Below, piece by piece: positions 36,075-46,309 of a DNA stretch of 64,000 nt (position 1 is its first letter; every line of letters starts with the position of its first letter). The position numbers and the translations under genes were made by a program. Origin of the DNA: Lepiota brunneoincarnata (lineage: Eukaryota; Basidiomycota; Agaricomycetes; Agaricales; Agaricaceae); assembly GCA_023014365.1 (NCBI GenBank), contig JAEBUN010000008.1, positions 868,001-932,000 of the forward strand, given 5' to 3'. Under the pieces are notes generated by a model. It saw nothing but the letters and a program-made list of their open reading frames with translations. It was not told where the DNA came from and searched no databases.

Positions 36075-36375
36075 TGTAAGGCTGCTACGAGTTCTCGGGG
36101 GTAAAAGACGTGTATTCGGTAACTATGTGGCAGGTATTTTATGGGCTCTACGTGTCCGTGTTTCTACGAAAATCGGGAATAAAAGGAGTGCTATGGTATG
36201 TAAACGAGAGACCGAGAGCGTAAACGAGCGAGTGTTCTACGTAAAAATGAGTGTGAAGGTGGAAGGAATTATGTGTAAGATAAGAATAAATAAGGAGAGA
36301 TAAAGAGCGAGCCAAATTACCACTATCCACTAGATAATCGCGACGTCCTCGCGTAGCCGAGAGAACATCCCTACA
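36075..36375. mobile_element. Solo LTR-like insertion, 301 bp
   Basis: Present in unit A, absent from unit B. It begins TGTAAGG and ends CCCTACA (TG...CA with imperfect inverted ends), flanked by a 4-bp direct repeat ATAT (36071-36074 and 36376-36379). An AATAAATAAGG stretch inside could serve as polyadenylation signal. No retrotransposon coding sequence is next to it, so it would be a solo LTR left by recombination. Confidence 0.65.
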
Positions 36376-36701
36376 ATATTGAACTCAAATATCCCAGTTG
36401 TCGATACATAGGACACAAAATAATTTCTCATCCCCGCCCATACGATTCTTCATATCCTAGCCAGTCTTCAATCGCATGCCCCTCCCAATTCGGATGTCCG
36501 ATCACCTTTAAGCGCTCGTTCAATTTCAGTTCAACTCCACGTGATGAAATTCTCAATGGCGGTTGAGGGACATTAACCGCACCGATAGTTGTCATTCCGT
36601 CTACCGGGAATCAAACTGAATATACATGACTATTTAGAGGAGGGAGGCGAGGACAAGGGTGGGAGCTACGCATCGAATCATACGATTGTTTCCGGGGTCT
36701 A

Positions 36702-37815
36702 CTAATAGTTGGCATGAGGAACTGGGTCACGAACATGGGGATATTGCTGAGAGGTAGACGACGTGTGATTGGGATAATAGGGTGAAGTTGGAGAAGGTTG
36801 GGGACCACCAGGGACGGTCCGAGGTTGATGGTGTCGGTCGGCGCCAGTCTCCTGCCTACGGTCGGTTGCTGCACGGCATTGGAGTACGATATATTTGCCA
36901 AGCGACCACACAAGATGGAACACCATACCCCCAAGGGCACGGAGGTCCCAGTTTTCATCTCCAGTATGATCTGTCGGGTAACCATTGTATGCTTTGTAAT
37001 AATCCTGCATGGAAGATTTGATTTGCTTCAACCATGACTCCTGTTCCCCAATTCTCCATGCGTCCTCAGGGCAATGATTCTTGATTAATTCTCGAACGAG
37101 TTTGACTGATTCCTGATACTCTTCTTCGAACACGTTCTTCTTCCCCTTTGTGGCGGTCACACATGCATGACCAGCGAATTCCATCCCCCGACGAGCAAAC
37201 AGCTCCTTGTTCCTATCCCCACCAACCCTCCATTGACTCCTCGTTTTCGAGTCCCGTAATGACCACCACAATCGGAACATTCTTCTGACAGATAATCCCC
37301 CAGAAGAGATCGTAGTTGGCCTTGAAGATATCACGGTACCGTGACCAGCGTATACAGTAAACCAGAAGATTGAGCCCACTCGTACTAAGCTGCTTAACGA
37401 GATCCTGGAGATGACTGAATGCCACACCTGCTGGGACAGTCCCTGCTGCGCCTTCGCTGAGGCCAGCAGTATCCCAGATGGTGTAATCCACATCATCAAT
37501 TGTGACAGGATAGGAGGTACTTTCGAAGGTACAGCCAACCGGGTGATTGCTAACAGGGGCCACGGCGGCTTTGTTCGGTTCGGAGAGCATGTTGATGATG
37601 CTGCTCTTCCCTGTGCCCGTCTCACCGAAGATTACAATGTTTCTAGGTGGTTTGGACTCTTTGGGAGGGGAATTAGTGGATTGCGCAGGTTGAGGATATT
37701 CTGTATATGCGAGTAGCGACGTCAGTTCCTGAAGCTTGGAGAGAGGTACAAAAAACATACTTGTCGCCGCTCCCATATCAGACCTATCTGAGTTTACCTC
37801 AACTTCAGGCATCAT
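36702..37815 (-). pseudogene. P-loop GTPase, unit B minus gene, frameshifted
   Basis: The first frame (37815-37213) includes a longer N-terminus, G1 GETGTGKSS, DTAGL and VVITGLENEE. It ends at WWG* because four Gs (plus-strand CCCC 37217-37220) replace the three of unit A. The second half continues in the next frame (NKELFARRGMEFAGHACVTA...) to VPHANY at 36702. One inserted base explains the break. It is either a recent lesion or an assembly error; outside that site the copy is nearly identical to unit A. Confidence 0.78.
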
Positions 37816-38546
37816 GCGAAGGTGTCCCCGACAATTGGGGCGTAATAAGTAGATGGACTGGATGAGATGGCGCTATTCTATCAGCCCACTTAAGAGCATT
37901 TCTACTGGCGCTGCCAATTTGGCCCAACGAAGTCTGATGGATGCCTCTAGCTGTCCTACATTCAGGCGGCGCAATCTTGGCGTTGTGTTGAGTATCACAC
38001 ATCAGAGGATCTGGGCTCCCATGGGCCGTCATAACAGCAGTACATAACAGCAGTGGAGTGTGTGCATACTTACCACCCATTCGGAGTCGAGAAGCCAAAC
38101 CACTTTAAGAAAGCTGTTGCGAGAGGGTTTTTAGAGAGCAAGAAGGAGGGAAATGGGCACCACATGGAGGCCAGAAGGCCACCCGCAACGTACACGTGCT
38201 GATGCCTCAAGCTGAAAAAGTAACAATGTATACAAAGCGACTAACCCCTTGAGTTATGCTCGAGATTGACCTACCGAATAAGTCGCTCCGCAGCACCTTC
38301 TTCTCAGAATGTGGGTCCCAAATTCCAGAAGCCATTGTCCAATTTTATCTGAAAGGCAAGATGAATCATACAGCACTGACTGATAGGAACGAAGGTTGCC
38401 TCGCACCAGTGACATATGTAATTTTTAAATTGAAGGATCTAGGACGGTGGCCAGCGCCAACCGTCACACTTGAATCTCGGGGGTCGTCTACACTTTCCCA
38501 TGGGTTCCGGGAAGATTATAAGAAGATCAAATCTTGAACGCTAGAA

Positions 38547-39416
38547 ATGCCACAGCAACTACCGGTTTCCTTACTATATCGCCTACTCTTCATGCAACTT
38601 CTAATCGAACCCAAACGATCCGGACGCAATGTTATCTTGTTCGGGGCGTCAGGGGCTGGGAAAAGCAGTATCGTCAACATGCTTTCTCCAAATGAAGATA
38701 CGGCTTGTACATCCAACGGGATAGACGAATGTACGCTCGAGAGCCAGCCCTACGATGTCAACATCGAGGATCTCCCAGTCACCCTTTGGGATACTCGAGG
38801 TCTCGACGAAGGAGAAGAAAGTCATCTTCCAAAAGTTGATGCGGTTGTCCAGCTGTACAAACTCCTCCTGGGTCTGAAGGGAGGGGTTAGTCTCTTGGTG
38901 TTCGTCATGCGGGTTCCGCGAATCAAGACTTCTACCCCGGCGAACTGGAAGTTATTCCGGGATATCATCTGTCAGGGAAAAGTGCCCACTGCGATCATCA
39001 TTACGGGGCTAGAGGAAGAGGATGACAGGGACCAGTGGTGGTTTGATCACAAGGATAGCTTTGAGAAACATGGCATCCGGCTTTCAGAAATGGCTGGAGT
39101 CGCATGTGTCACAGCTTGCAGGGGAAAGCGGAGGGGGAGTGGGCACGTGTATGACGAAGAATATGAAGAGTCCCAAAAAGAAATACGGCAACTTATACGA
39201 AGAGCGATTTTGAAGGACCCAGTTCCTGTCCAGCCAGTGGAGTGGTTTGCGAGCATTTTCAAGAAAATGAAGGAATGGGGCATGTGGCCTTTTGGCCTTC
39301 GGATTGTCGAGACATTCTTCGGCAAGGATAGTGAAGCTCTGAAGAAGATGAGGAAGCTTCCTGGGTTTTCAGAGAGCTTTGTTGAGGAGCTGCGTCGGAA
39401 GATGGGAAGTGTATGA
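38547..39416 (+). CDS. P-loop GTPase, unit B plus gene, intact
   Basis: 289-codon continuous frame. G1 is GASGAGKSS; G3 is DTRGL; an IIITGLEEEDD segment lies at the G4 position, followed by VACVTACRGKR. The C-terminus is helical (YEESQKEIRQLIRRAIL, LPGFSESFVEELRRKM). It differs from the minus gene of the same unit but shares its overall architecture, so the pair arose by an older inverted duplication. Divergent orientation suggests a shared promoter region at about 37820-38540. Confidence 0.82.
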   Translation: MPQQLPVSLLYRLLFMQLLIEPKRSGRNVILFGASGAGKSSIVNMLSPNEDTACTSNGIDECTLESQPYDVNIEDLPVTLWDTRGLDEGEESHLPKVDAVVQLYKLLLGLKGGVSLLVFVMRVPRIKTSTPANWKLFRDIICQGKVPTAIIITGLEEEDDRDQWWFDHKDSFEKHGIRLSEMAGVACVTACRGKRRGSGHVYDEEYEESQKEIRQLIRRAILKDPVPVQPVEWFASIFKKMKEWGMWPFGLRIVETFFGKDSEALKKMRKLPGFSESFVEELRRKMGSV

Positions 39417-40439
39417 AAGGCGTAAGTTTCTGCTCTGTATGAATATACATGATATCAAGCTCACTGTTAGCTGCTATTGAAAGCGTACGACTTGTCAGAT
39501 GTGAAGGGTGTCATTACGCTCGGGTTAAGGACATCGATTAGCGTCTTACTGTACATACAGATCCTCGAGTCATCGGATTCTCTCTAACGCCAAGTATCCT
39601 CCTTCTTGCCTTGCCTTGCCCTTTCGTTCTCACTCCGAGGCCCTCAGCATCGGGCGACTTCAGCCGCTATGAGAAAGCGTGTGCGTTTGTAATGACTTTA
39701 CGCATTCTAAATTATAGCCAAACGCGACATCATTTTTTGGCGAGAGCGTGGGCGTTATTGTCAATTACTTAGAAGGTGATGATCAGGTCAAGACGCCTGA
39801 CACCATAGAGTCCACCCGCCTTGGGTTGGCTGCTAATCACTTTCCATTTCTCCTGCTTTCGTTTTCCATCAAGGGCCATGCATCGTATCGGAGCCTTCGC
39901 GTCGTCTTCGGTTCAGTCGCTAGCTCCCCACACCGGAGAATGCGTTTTTTTTTAACGTTTATGGAGAATTTGGTCTTCGAATGGCTGATGATCGAGGCCG
40001 CCGGGTCTATCTATGTAGGAGCGTCTATATATCAATCACAGAACACGATACCGAACTCAAATATCCCAGTTGTCGACACATAGGGCACAAAATAATTCCT
40101 CACCCCCGCCCACACGATCCTTCATACCCTGGCAAGTCTTCAATCGTACGCTCCTCCCAATTCGGATTTCTATCACCATGTGACTAGTGAATAAAGTCGT
40201 GGCCCTGTTGCGGGAACCGCGGAACCTAGGACCTTCTGAACAGCTGCTTGGGATGGACACAAATTGTACCAAGTGAAATGCACCGGTCTCAGAACCGACA
40301 GGAAACCTCGTTCACACTCCAGCCCCTGAAATAATCATGGTGAAAACGGACGCGTATTGAAAGGGATCCGTAGGGTAGCGGTGGTGTGTGGGAGCGGGAG
40401 CGGGAAATTCTCAAGGTCGTTGTGTGCAGGGTCGCATGG
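39417..40439. other. Unit B right end and spacer
   Basis: Contains the R2 repeat (about 39790-39960), matching about 35830-36010 and 32215-32420. No gene seen. Confidence 0.5.
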
Positions 40440-41130
40440 CTAGGAGGAGCCAACTCAGCAGCTCGCTGCCACGCAGAAATTGACTTTTTAAGTATCTTCG
40501 AGGTCTCCCGTGTGCTTAAACCGCGCCTCGAGTGAATCTCTGAGACTGATGAGCAGGATAGGCAAGGCTACATAACCGGGTGGGGCAAACTTTCGCAATG
40601 TGGATATCGGCTCCTGAATATCTGCAAGGTCTCCCGTGCGCTTAGAACCGAGCTCTGAGTGAATTTCAGAGGTTGGCAAGGTGAGAAGACAGGCTAGTAT
40701 GGCCGGAAGGTATGAGGTCGACAGCCTTCGGGTGGAGGGCTATCGCTTCTTGAATATCTACAAGGTCTGGGTGGTCAGGAGGGGTGAGCTCGGTGGCTTG
40801 CTTCTGGGCAGATATTGCTTCCTGAATACATACATGGTCCCCTGTGCGTTGAAACCGAATCAGGAACAAATTTCCAAGAATTGTAACGCATGAAATGAGT
40901 GCGCGGGTGGCCTAGAGGAGTGAGTTTAACATCTTTTGCTGCACAGATATTGCTTCATAAATATCAGTGAGGTCTCCTATGAGGTCAAACCGGGTTCGGA
41001 GTGAAATCTCCAAAATCATTAAGTCGGGCAGTTAGGTTTGGAATGTCAGGAGGGATGAGTTCAGTAGCCTCTTGTCTGGCAGAGTTTCTAGCAATTTACC
41101 ATGATGACTCAGCACATATCGAGGACGTGA
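40440..41130 (-). pseudogene. Decayed TPR-repeat gene fragment
   Basis: Reverse-strand frames contain repeats of the pattern 'RFxxTGDxxDIQEAISxxxxAxELxPxGHxxL': for example HVCIQEAISAQKQATELTPPDH and VDIQEAIALHPKAVDLIPSGHTSL at 40666-40869, and KRTGDLADIQEPIS at 40488-40679. This is the tetratricopeptide repeat array characteristic of large Agaricomycete TPR (often TPR-CHAT) proteins. Stops and frame changes break the array, and there is no N- or C-terminal domain. Confidence 0.7.
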
Positions 41131-41345
41131 TTATACCCTTACGGCTGTCCGGTAATGTATACCCCAGACGTGGTGCCTGGCATTTCCAAGAATAGAATAC
41201 AATCATCTGCGTGGGAGAGACTTTCCTGTATAAAAAGGTTTGTGCACGCCGAGGCCTTGCTCTATGCCCCCCCGCTCAGGACGTTTCTGGCAGTGTCCAT
41301 CACAGTGAGCGTCGGCTCTTATAACACGCTTATCAACCCTCTGCG

Positions 41346-42737
41346 ATGCCCTCTGAGGACCAAACATGCTATATATCCAGACTCCCAAATGAACTCTTGA
41401 TTTTGACCTTTCGCTACCTGGTCATTCCATACGAAATCGAGCCTCTCGATCTGGACTCCCAACGAGTGGCGCAGCACAGCATTGATAGAGGTTGAGGATA
41501 GGCACCGTAGTCAACTCATAGTGAGCTTTCATTTTCAAGAAGTGGGAGATGCTGACACGACGGATCCAGGGAATGTCCAGAGGGTGGGCGGTTGGGTTTG
41601 TTTGCAAGACCTGGTATATACTTCAGGTCCCCCTGGTATTCGAGTGGGTCAAGATCTACCGCCATAAACGTCTGGTACGACTCCTCACCCTCCTACGACA
41701 ACCGCCGAAATGGAAGACCGGCACCGACCTCAACAATGCCGGGTGGTACACCAAGCGGTTGGACATCGCCTTCAAGGATTACAAGACACAGCCCAAGCAA
41801 GTCCTGGACCTCTTAGTGGAGACAATTAAACAGCTTCCAAACCTTGAAGTCTTGACCATTGCGGTTACCTCCAACTTTGGAGGGCATAAGATGGAACCCC
41901 GTATCTTCGACGCAATATCACCTAAGTTAAAGGTCATTAGCTGCCTTAACAACTCCGGATACCTGCCCGAGGAGGGAGATTGGTGCTCTTTCCTGAGATC
42001 ACATCCAAATCTCGTAGCGATCAACCCCCCTTTTCAGTTCGGTCGTTGGAAATCACCAAGCGTTTACTCTGTCCTCGCCCCATCCCTGGAGCATAATTGC
42101 ATCTACAGCCGCGCCAGATACCGCGGTCGGAATCTTCTCGGGCCCTTACCTTCTCTGAAGAGGCTCACAATCCTGGAGCCGTGGCCACGGGTGTCCCCCG
42201 AGCTTGTTGGCTCGTTGATGCAGTATCAAGCTATGCTCACCAATGTCCAATTCAATATCGCCTATCTGTCGCATGTCGAAGCCATCGCTGAGTTCCGACC
42301 ACTCTTATGCAGCAGCCCTCACTTGCGACGAGTTGATCTTGTTGTCGCGAGGTGGGCTGCGGGGGATTCAGCAGCAGTACAGTGGCAGTTTCCCCCTTTC
42401 CATTCCGGAGATTGGTCTGCGAATCGTCGAGCCAGATCTCCCAACTCAAAGGGCAATCTTACGTTTTTTCATCCGGCTTACCCACCTCTCACGAGGGAAT
42501 GAAGAGGAGCCAGTGGTGGTTCAGTTCCTCGACAACTTCAATATTCAACAAGTGGTGGCCCAATGCCATATTTTGATCAAAAACAAGCGGACAATTATCA
42601 CTTCATGGAAGAGACCATCTGGGGAAGTGTTCGATCTCTTGTCGCTCGAGGATACAGAGGATTTTCAACGAAGAGCAGCATCGGAGGTAGAAAAGATGAA
42701 TTTTTGGATTAGACATGGGGCGCTCAGAGGATGCTAA
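41346..42737 (+). pseudogene. F-box-like paralogue 3, two frameshifts
   Basis: ATG 41346 (CYISRLPNELLILTFRYLVIPYEIEP). A frame change near 41455 precedes VEDRHRSQLI. An intron with a normal GTGAGC donor runs from about 41521 to 41570. Exon 2 opens GMSRGWAVGFVCKTWYILQVP and includes GWYTKRLDIAFKDY and IKQLPNLEVLTI. A second, +1 frame change occurs at about 42385-42405 (CAGTTTCCCCCTTTCC), after which the C-terminus (IPEIGLRIVEPDL..., VVQFLDNFNIQQVVA, SWKRPSGEVFDLLSLED) is intact to 42737. The second frameshift is shared with paralogue 4. Confidence 0.75.
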
Positions 42738-42889
42738 TGACTCACCGCCCGTACCAGTTTCGACCCCTTTTCCATGTAGCCCATTGACCATTAGTAATTG
42801 ATTTTCGCCCCCGTCCCCCATGTGTTCTGTTTTTTTTCTCCGCTTGTTACCTGGAAAGGCTCTCGTCTGTCTAATAGCTGTGAATTACT

Positions 42890-43080
42890 AGTTATGCAGA
42901 CGAAGTGGCCTACGCTGAGCGATATATTCGGCTCCTGAAGAATATCCAGAAGAGAGAAACTGTCCTGATGTGTTGTGTCGGTCTCTGGCATGTTGGCGAT
43001 GAAACTCGGACGTCTAAAACTTTGTGCTCGACCACGCTGTCAAGTTCATCCAGGCCAAGTGGAAGGTCATAGGTACAACT
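42890..43080 (+). pseudogene. Fragment of a DUF6697-type gene
   Basis: GTGTTGTGTCGGTCT (near 42970) and TGTGCTCGACCACGCTGTCAAG (near 43025) align with the DUF6697 gene at 29.5 kb (CVGLQCVGFN and VLDHAAKYTQAKWKA). Only this C-terminal piece remains, out of frame. It lies directly after an F-box relic, mirroring the DUF6697/F-box adjacency at 28-31.7 kb. Confidence 0.65.
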
Positions 43081-43698
43081 TGTAACCTACTCCCGTAATG
43101 GCGATGGTGTACTTATGGTTACAGGGAGTGGAAGACCACCACCCGTGGGAACGTATACGGAAGCCGTGTATTCATTTGCGAGTCCAATCTTACGAGGGCA
43201 ACAGTTGACGCCTGCGCAGGGGATGGGTGGGCTTTGTCTTGGGCATACGATTGTGCTTGTGTTTGAGGCGCCGGGTTTGTTGTTGCAGCGGGTCGGGGGT
43301 TGGGGATGTGCCTGAGAAGTTGGGTGAGCTGGATTTGGATTCGACGGTGGTGGACAAGGTGGAGCAGGATTGAGGAGGTAGCGTTTAAATATCCTCTCCA
43401 CCCTTTTTGCCACCCCCCAATTTCATTGTTTGTCTCTTGTTCTGCATTTGGGACTTGAACTCCTCATTGATGTTTGTTTCTTGCCTTATTGGTTTATGAT
43501 CATAATGTGTTGCATGTTAGTACTGCTCTTTTCGATGTCAGCTAGGGAATATGACAAGCAGTTCAACTTGTGAAACAAATGGATACGGTTCTGAGAGATG
43601 TGATGTATAATACCATTTCCGAGAACACCGGACGGAGCGGAACAAGGGCCATCAGATGCCCAAACCGTGGCATCCTGTCAACATTGTCCCCAACCATG
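43081..43698. other. Intergenic
   Basis: Possibly the eroded tail of the DUF6697 fragment, then the promoter region of the carboxypeptidase gene. No gene seen. Confidence 0.4.
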
Positions 43699-45813
43699 AG
43701 ACTACTTGGCGTGGTATTACCTTTGTGGCTCTGCGTTCCTCTTGCGCTTTCTGCACAATACCCACTGCTGAGGGATGATCCCTTTCAAGAAACTTTCGGC
43801 AAGTGCCCTCTCTTGAGTATTGGACGATGTGCTGAACCGGAAACAGGGCATGGACTCTATGATGGCGGACTCTTTGCGCCCCTCGAAGATCTGTCTTTTG
43901 TAACTAGCCACCAATATACAACCTTGACACATCCGGTGTTTCCACGACACAGTGTCCGGATCAAGAAGTCGCACGAGTTCTGTGACTCTACTGTCAAGTG
44001 AGCAAGCTACAGCATTGTCGATATAACTGATAGTGAACTTGTTCTTCCAGCTCGTATACGGGGTATATTGATATAGAGGCTCGGCATATCTTTTTCTATT
44101 TTTTCGAAAGTCGCAATGATCCTGATCGTGATGATGTGATTTTCTGGACGAATGGAGGTTCGCGTCTCGTGTATGTACAGCACAGTGCAGGGATTTGCTG
44201 ATGACGCGTTATACAGGACCCGGGTGCTCCTCTTCCTTGGGACTCTTCATGGAACTTGGGCCATGTAGGGTCATGGATGAAAACTCGACCGTTTTTCATC
44301 CTGAATCTTGGAACACGAACGCCAATGTGTTCTTCGTCGATCAGCCTATAGGTGTAGGGTTTCTCGTATGCGGAATATGGGGAATCCTGTTGTGAGTTAT
44401 ATAGTCCACTGCGGAACTCGACTTTGAGCTGAGATATATCCTTGAATGCTTTCGAGCAGGGAACGACAGAAGGAAGCGGCCAAGGATATTGCTACTTTTG
44501 TTGCGAATATTTTTTGAACATTTTACAAAGTTCAAAGGACGTGCGCTCCATATGGCGGGTGAATCTTATGGTGTACGTTCCCTTCTATTGAGCCTCTGAT
44601 GCCCGTCCATATGCTCTTTTCCAGGGACGATACCTCCCTGTTTTCGCCGCGGAAATATACGACCGGAATTCTCGTCTGGTTGAAGCTGGACTAACTCCAA
44701 TTAACCTCCAATCGGTCATGATAGGTGACGTCCTGTTGTCAGTGTCCTGATTTTATTAACTCAGCCGAGAGCTTCAGGTAATGGGTTCACAGACTTTTCG
44801 ACTATGCTACCGTCATACTACGATATGCAATGCACGCCCGCCTCCCTTCCCCCTGTTCTAAGTGTATCGTGAGTTTGAGCTTTTTTTGCAGATCTGGTTA
44901 CTGGTTGACATTCGTTGTCGGAAAAGTCAATGCGTAGGCATGAAAACATTGGTATTACCATATGCTCAGCCTTCCATGTCGGGCACTGCTCATCAGGAAT
45001 TTCCAGATCCCGCGGTGTCAGAAGTGGTTAAAAGAGGCTTGCGTAGACCAATTTGATGGTATCAATTGTGCTGCCGCTGCGAATTTCTGCCAGAGCCAGC
45101 TCGGTGATCCTTTTCTCCAGAAAGGTATGTTGTTCTGTTTCGTCAAACCGGCAAGGCTGGCCTCATACTGCTCCAGGGTTGAACCCGTACGACATTAGCC
45201 GTGAATGTGAGGGTGAATTGAAGGACTCACTTTGTTACCCAATCATCCGGTAATATGTTTTTGATTATGACTAGGGAATAGTTCATCCATTCTTACTATC
45301 ATACAATGCACACAGGACGATCGCGAAATACCTTGATCAACCCCCTCTCCGCACACTACTCGGCGTCGACCCTTCCGTTACGTCCAACTTTTCTTCTTGT
45401 AATGATGATGTCGAGCTCGCGTTCGTTCAAAACCTGGATGAACTCCATGCGACACAGCTGTATGTTGCAGCACTCCTCGAGCGCGGTATTCGGGTACTTA
45501 TCTATGTCGGGAACTATGATTGGATTTGTAATTGGGTTGGGAACGAGAGGTGGACGTTGGCGCTTGAGTGGAGTGGGCAGAAAGAGTTTAATAGTCAGGA
45601 GATGAGGCCTTGGATGGTTGATGGGAAGAGAGCTGGGTTAATGAGGAGTGCGAAGGGGTTGACGTTTGTGACTGTGGAAGGTGCCGGACATATGGTACGT
45701 GAATTTTTTTTCTTCGATGTACTTTTGATAACACCCTATACGAGGTACCCTATGATAAACCTAAAGAATCTCTTGCGCTTGTACAACGCTGGCTTGCGGA
45801 GGAGAGTATCTAG
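43699..45813 (+). pseudogene. Serine carboxypeptidase (S10, CPY-like), frameshifted
   Basis: ATG 43699 with a signal peptide (MRLLGVVLPLWLCVPLALSA), as for secreted or vacuolar carboxypeptidase Y. Exons joined by GT-AG introns give TNGGPGCSSS around the nucleophile, FFVDQPIGVGF, GRALHMAGESYGGRYLPVFA, MIGNGFTDFSTMLP, CVDQFDGINC, NPYDISRECEG, and the catalytic Asp and His contexts (NYDWICNWVGNERW and VEGAGHMVPYDKP). It ends WLAEES-I at 45813. Three frame changes occur: an extra base in GGTTTCTCGTATG (near 44362), an indel near 44470, and a missing T in ATATTTTTTG (near 44508). The catalytic triad is present, so loss is recent or the breaks are sequence errors. Confidence 0.82.
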
Positions 45814-46309
45814 ACTTTTGTACAGATTTGGAAACAAATTATCTAAGCCACATCACCTTCACATACTTGCCACTCACGCTCTTGACGTTACCAAAGACGT
45901 CCAACGCATTCACTGAGGTCAAGGGCACAGTCACAGAAAATCATGACACTGGGTCGGCATCTCCTCGTCGAAACTCGGTTGGACACCGACTCTGATTCTG
46001 CCTCTGCTCCCAGGCCTCAAGTCAAGGAGATGCCATGGCCCGGACCTTCTCCGAACTGCTATGGGTTGTTACAGGGCGACTGTATCGTGGAATCTTGACA
46101 CTCTGCTCATACAAAACCCAAAGCGAGCGTCACCGACAGGTGATCGGCATATACCTCATCCCCGGGATTGATGATGGCGCATCACCGGCTTCGCACGCGC
46201 GTTCGAGTTGAATAACATTCGAGGCCAAGGCGGGCGGTTGTTGTGACGTGGCCATGAATATTTAAATGGTCAGCAGTTTCGTTAACACCCTCAACTCTTA
46301 ACTTGCACT
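45814..46309. other. Intergenic
   Basis: No gene recognised. An AT-rich TATTTAAAT at about 46259 may belong to the promoter of the next F-box gene. Confidence 0.4.

Larger units (their letters stand above)
32463..36500. repeat. Tandem duplication unit A
   Basis: Unit of about 4 kb repeated as unit B at about 36560-40170. The order is the same in both: GTPase gene (-), divergent spacer, GTPase gene (+), then the right-end repeat. Offsets are 4096 bp in the left gene, 4160 bp at the plus-gene leader and 3961 bp at the right end; they shift because of indels. Unit A alone carries a 186-bp insertion (34605-34790) and a 301-bp LTR-like insertion (36075-36375). Confidence 0.85.
36560..40170. repeat. 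Tandem duplication unit B
   Basis: Second copy of the unit at 32463-36500, with the same gene order and high similarity. It lacks the two insertions of unit A. It has about 55 extra bp in the divergent spacer (near 38140-38200) and one extra G in the minus gene. Confidence 0.85.

Noticed and set aside
40440..41130. CRISPR-like or minisatellite repeat array
   Set aside because: The repeats are about 100 bp or more, degenerate, and decode to TPR motifs; the genome is eukaryotic.
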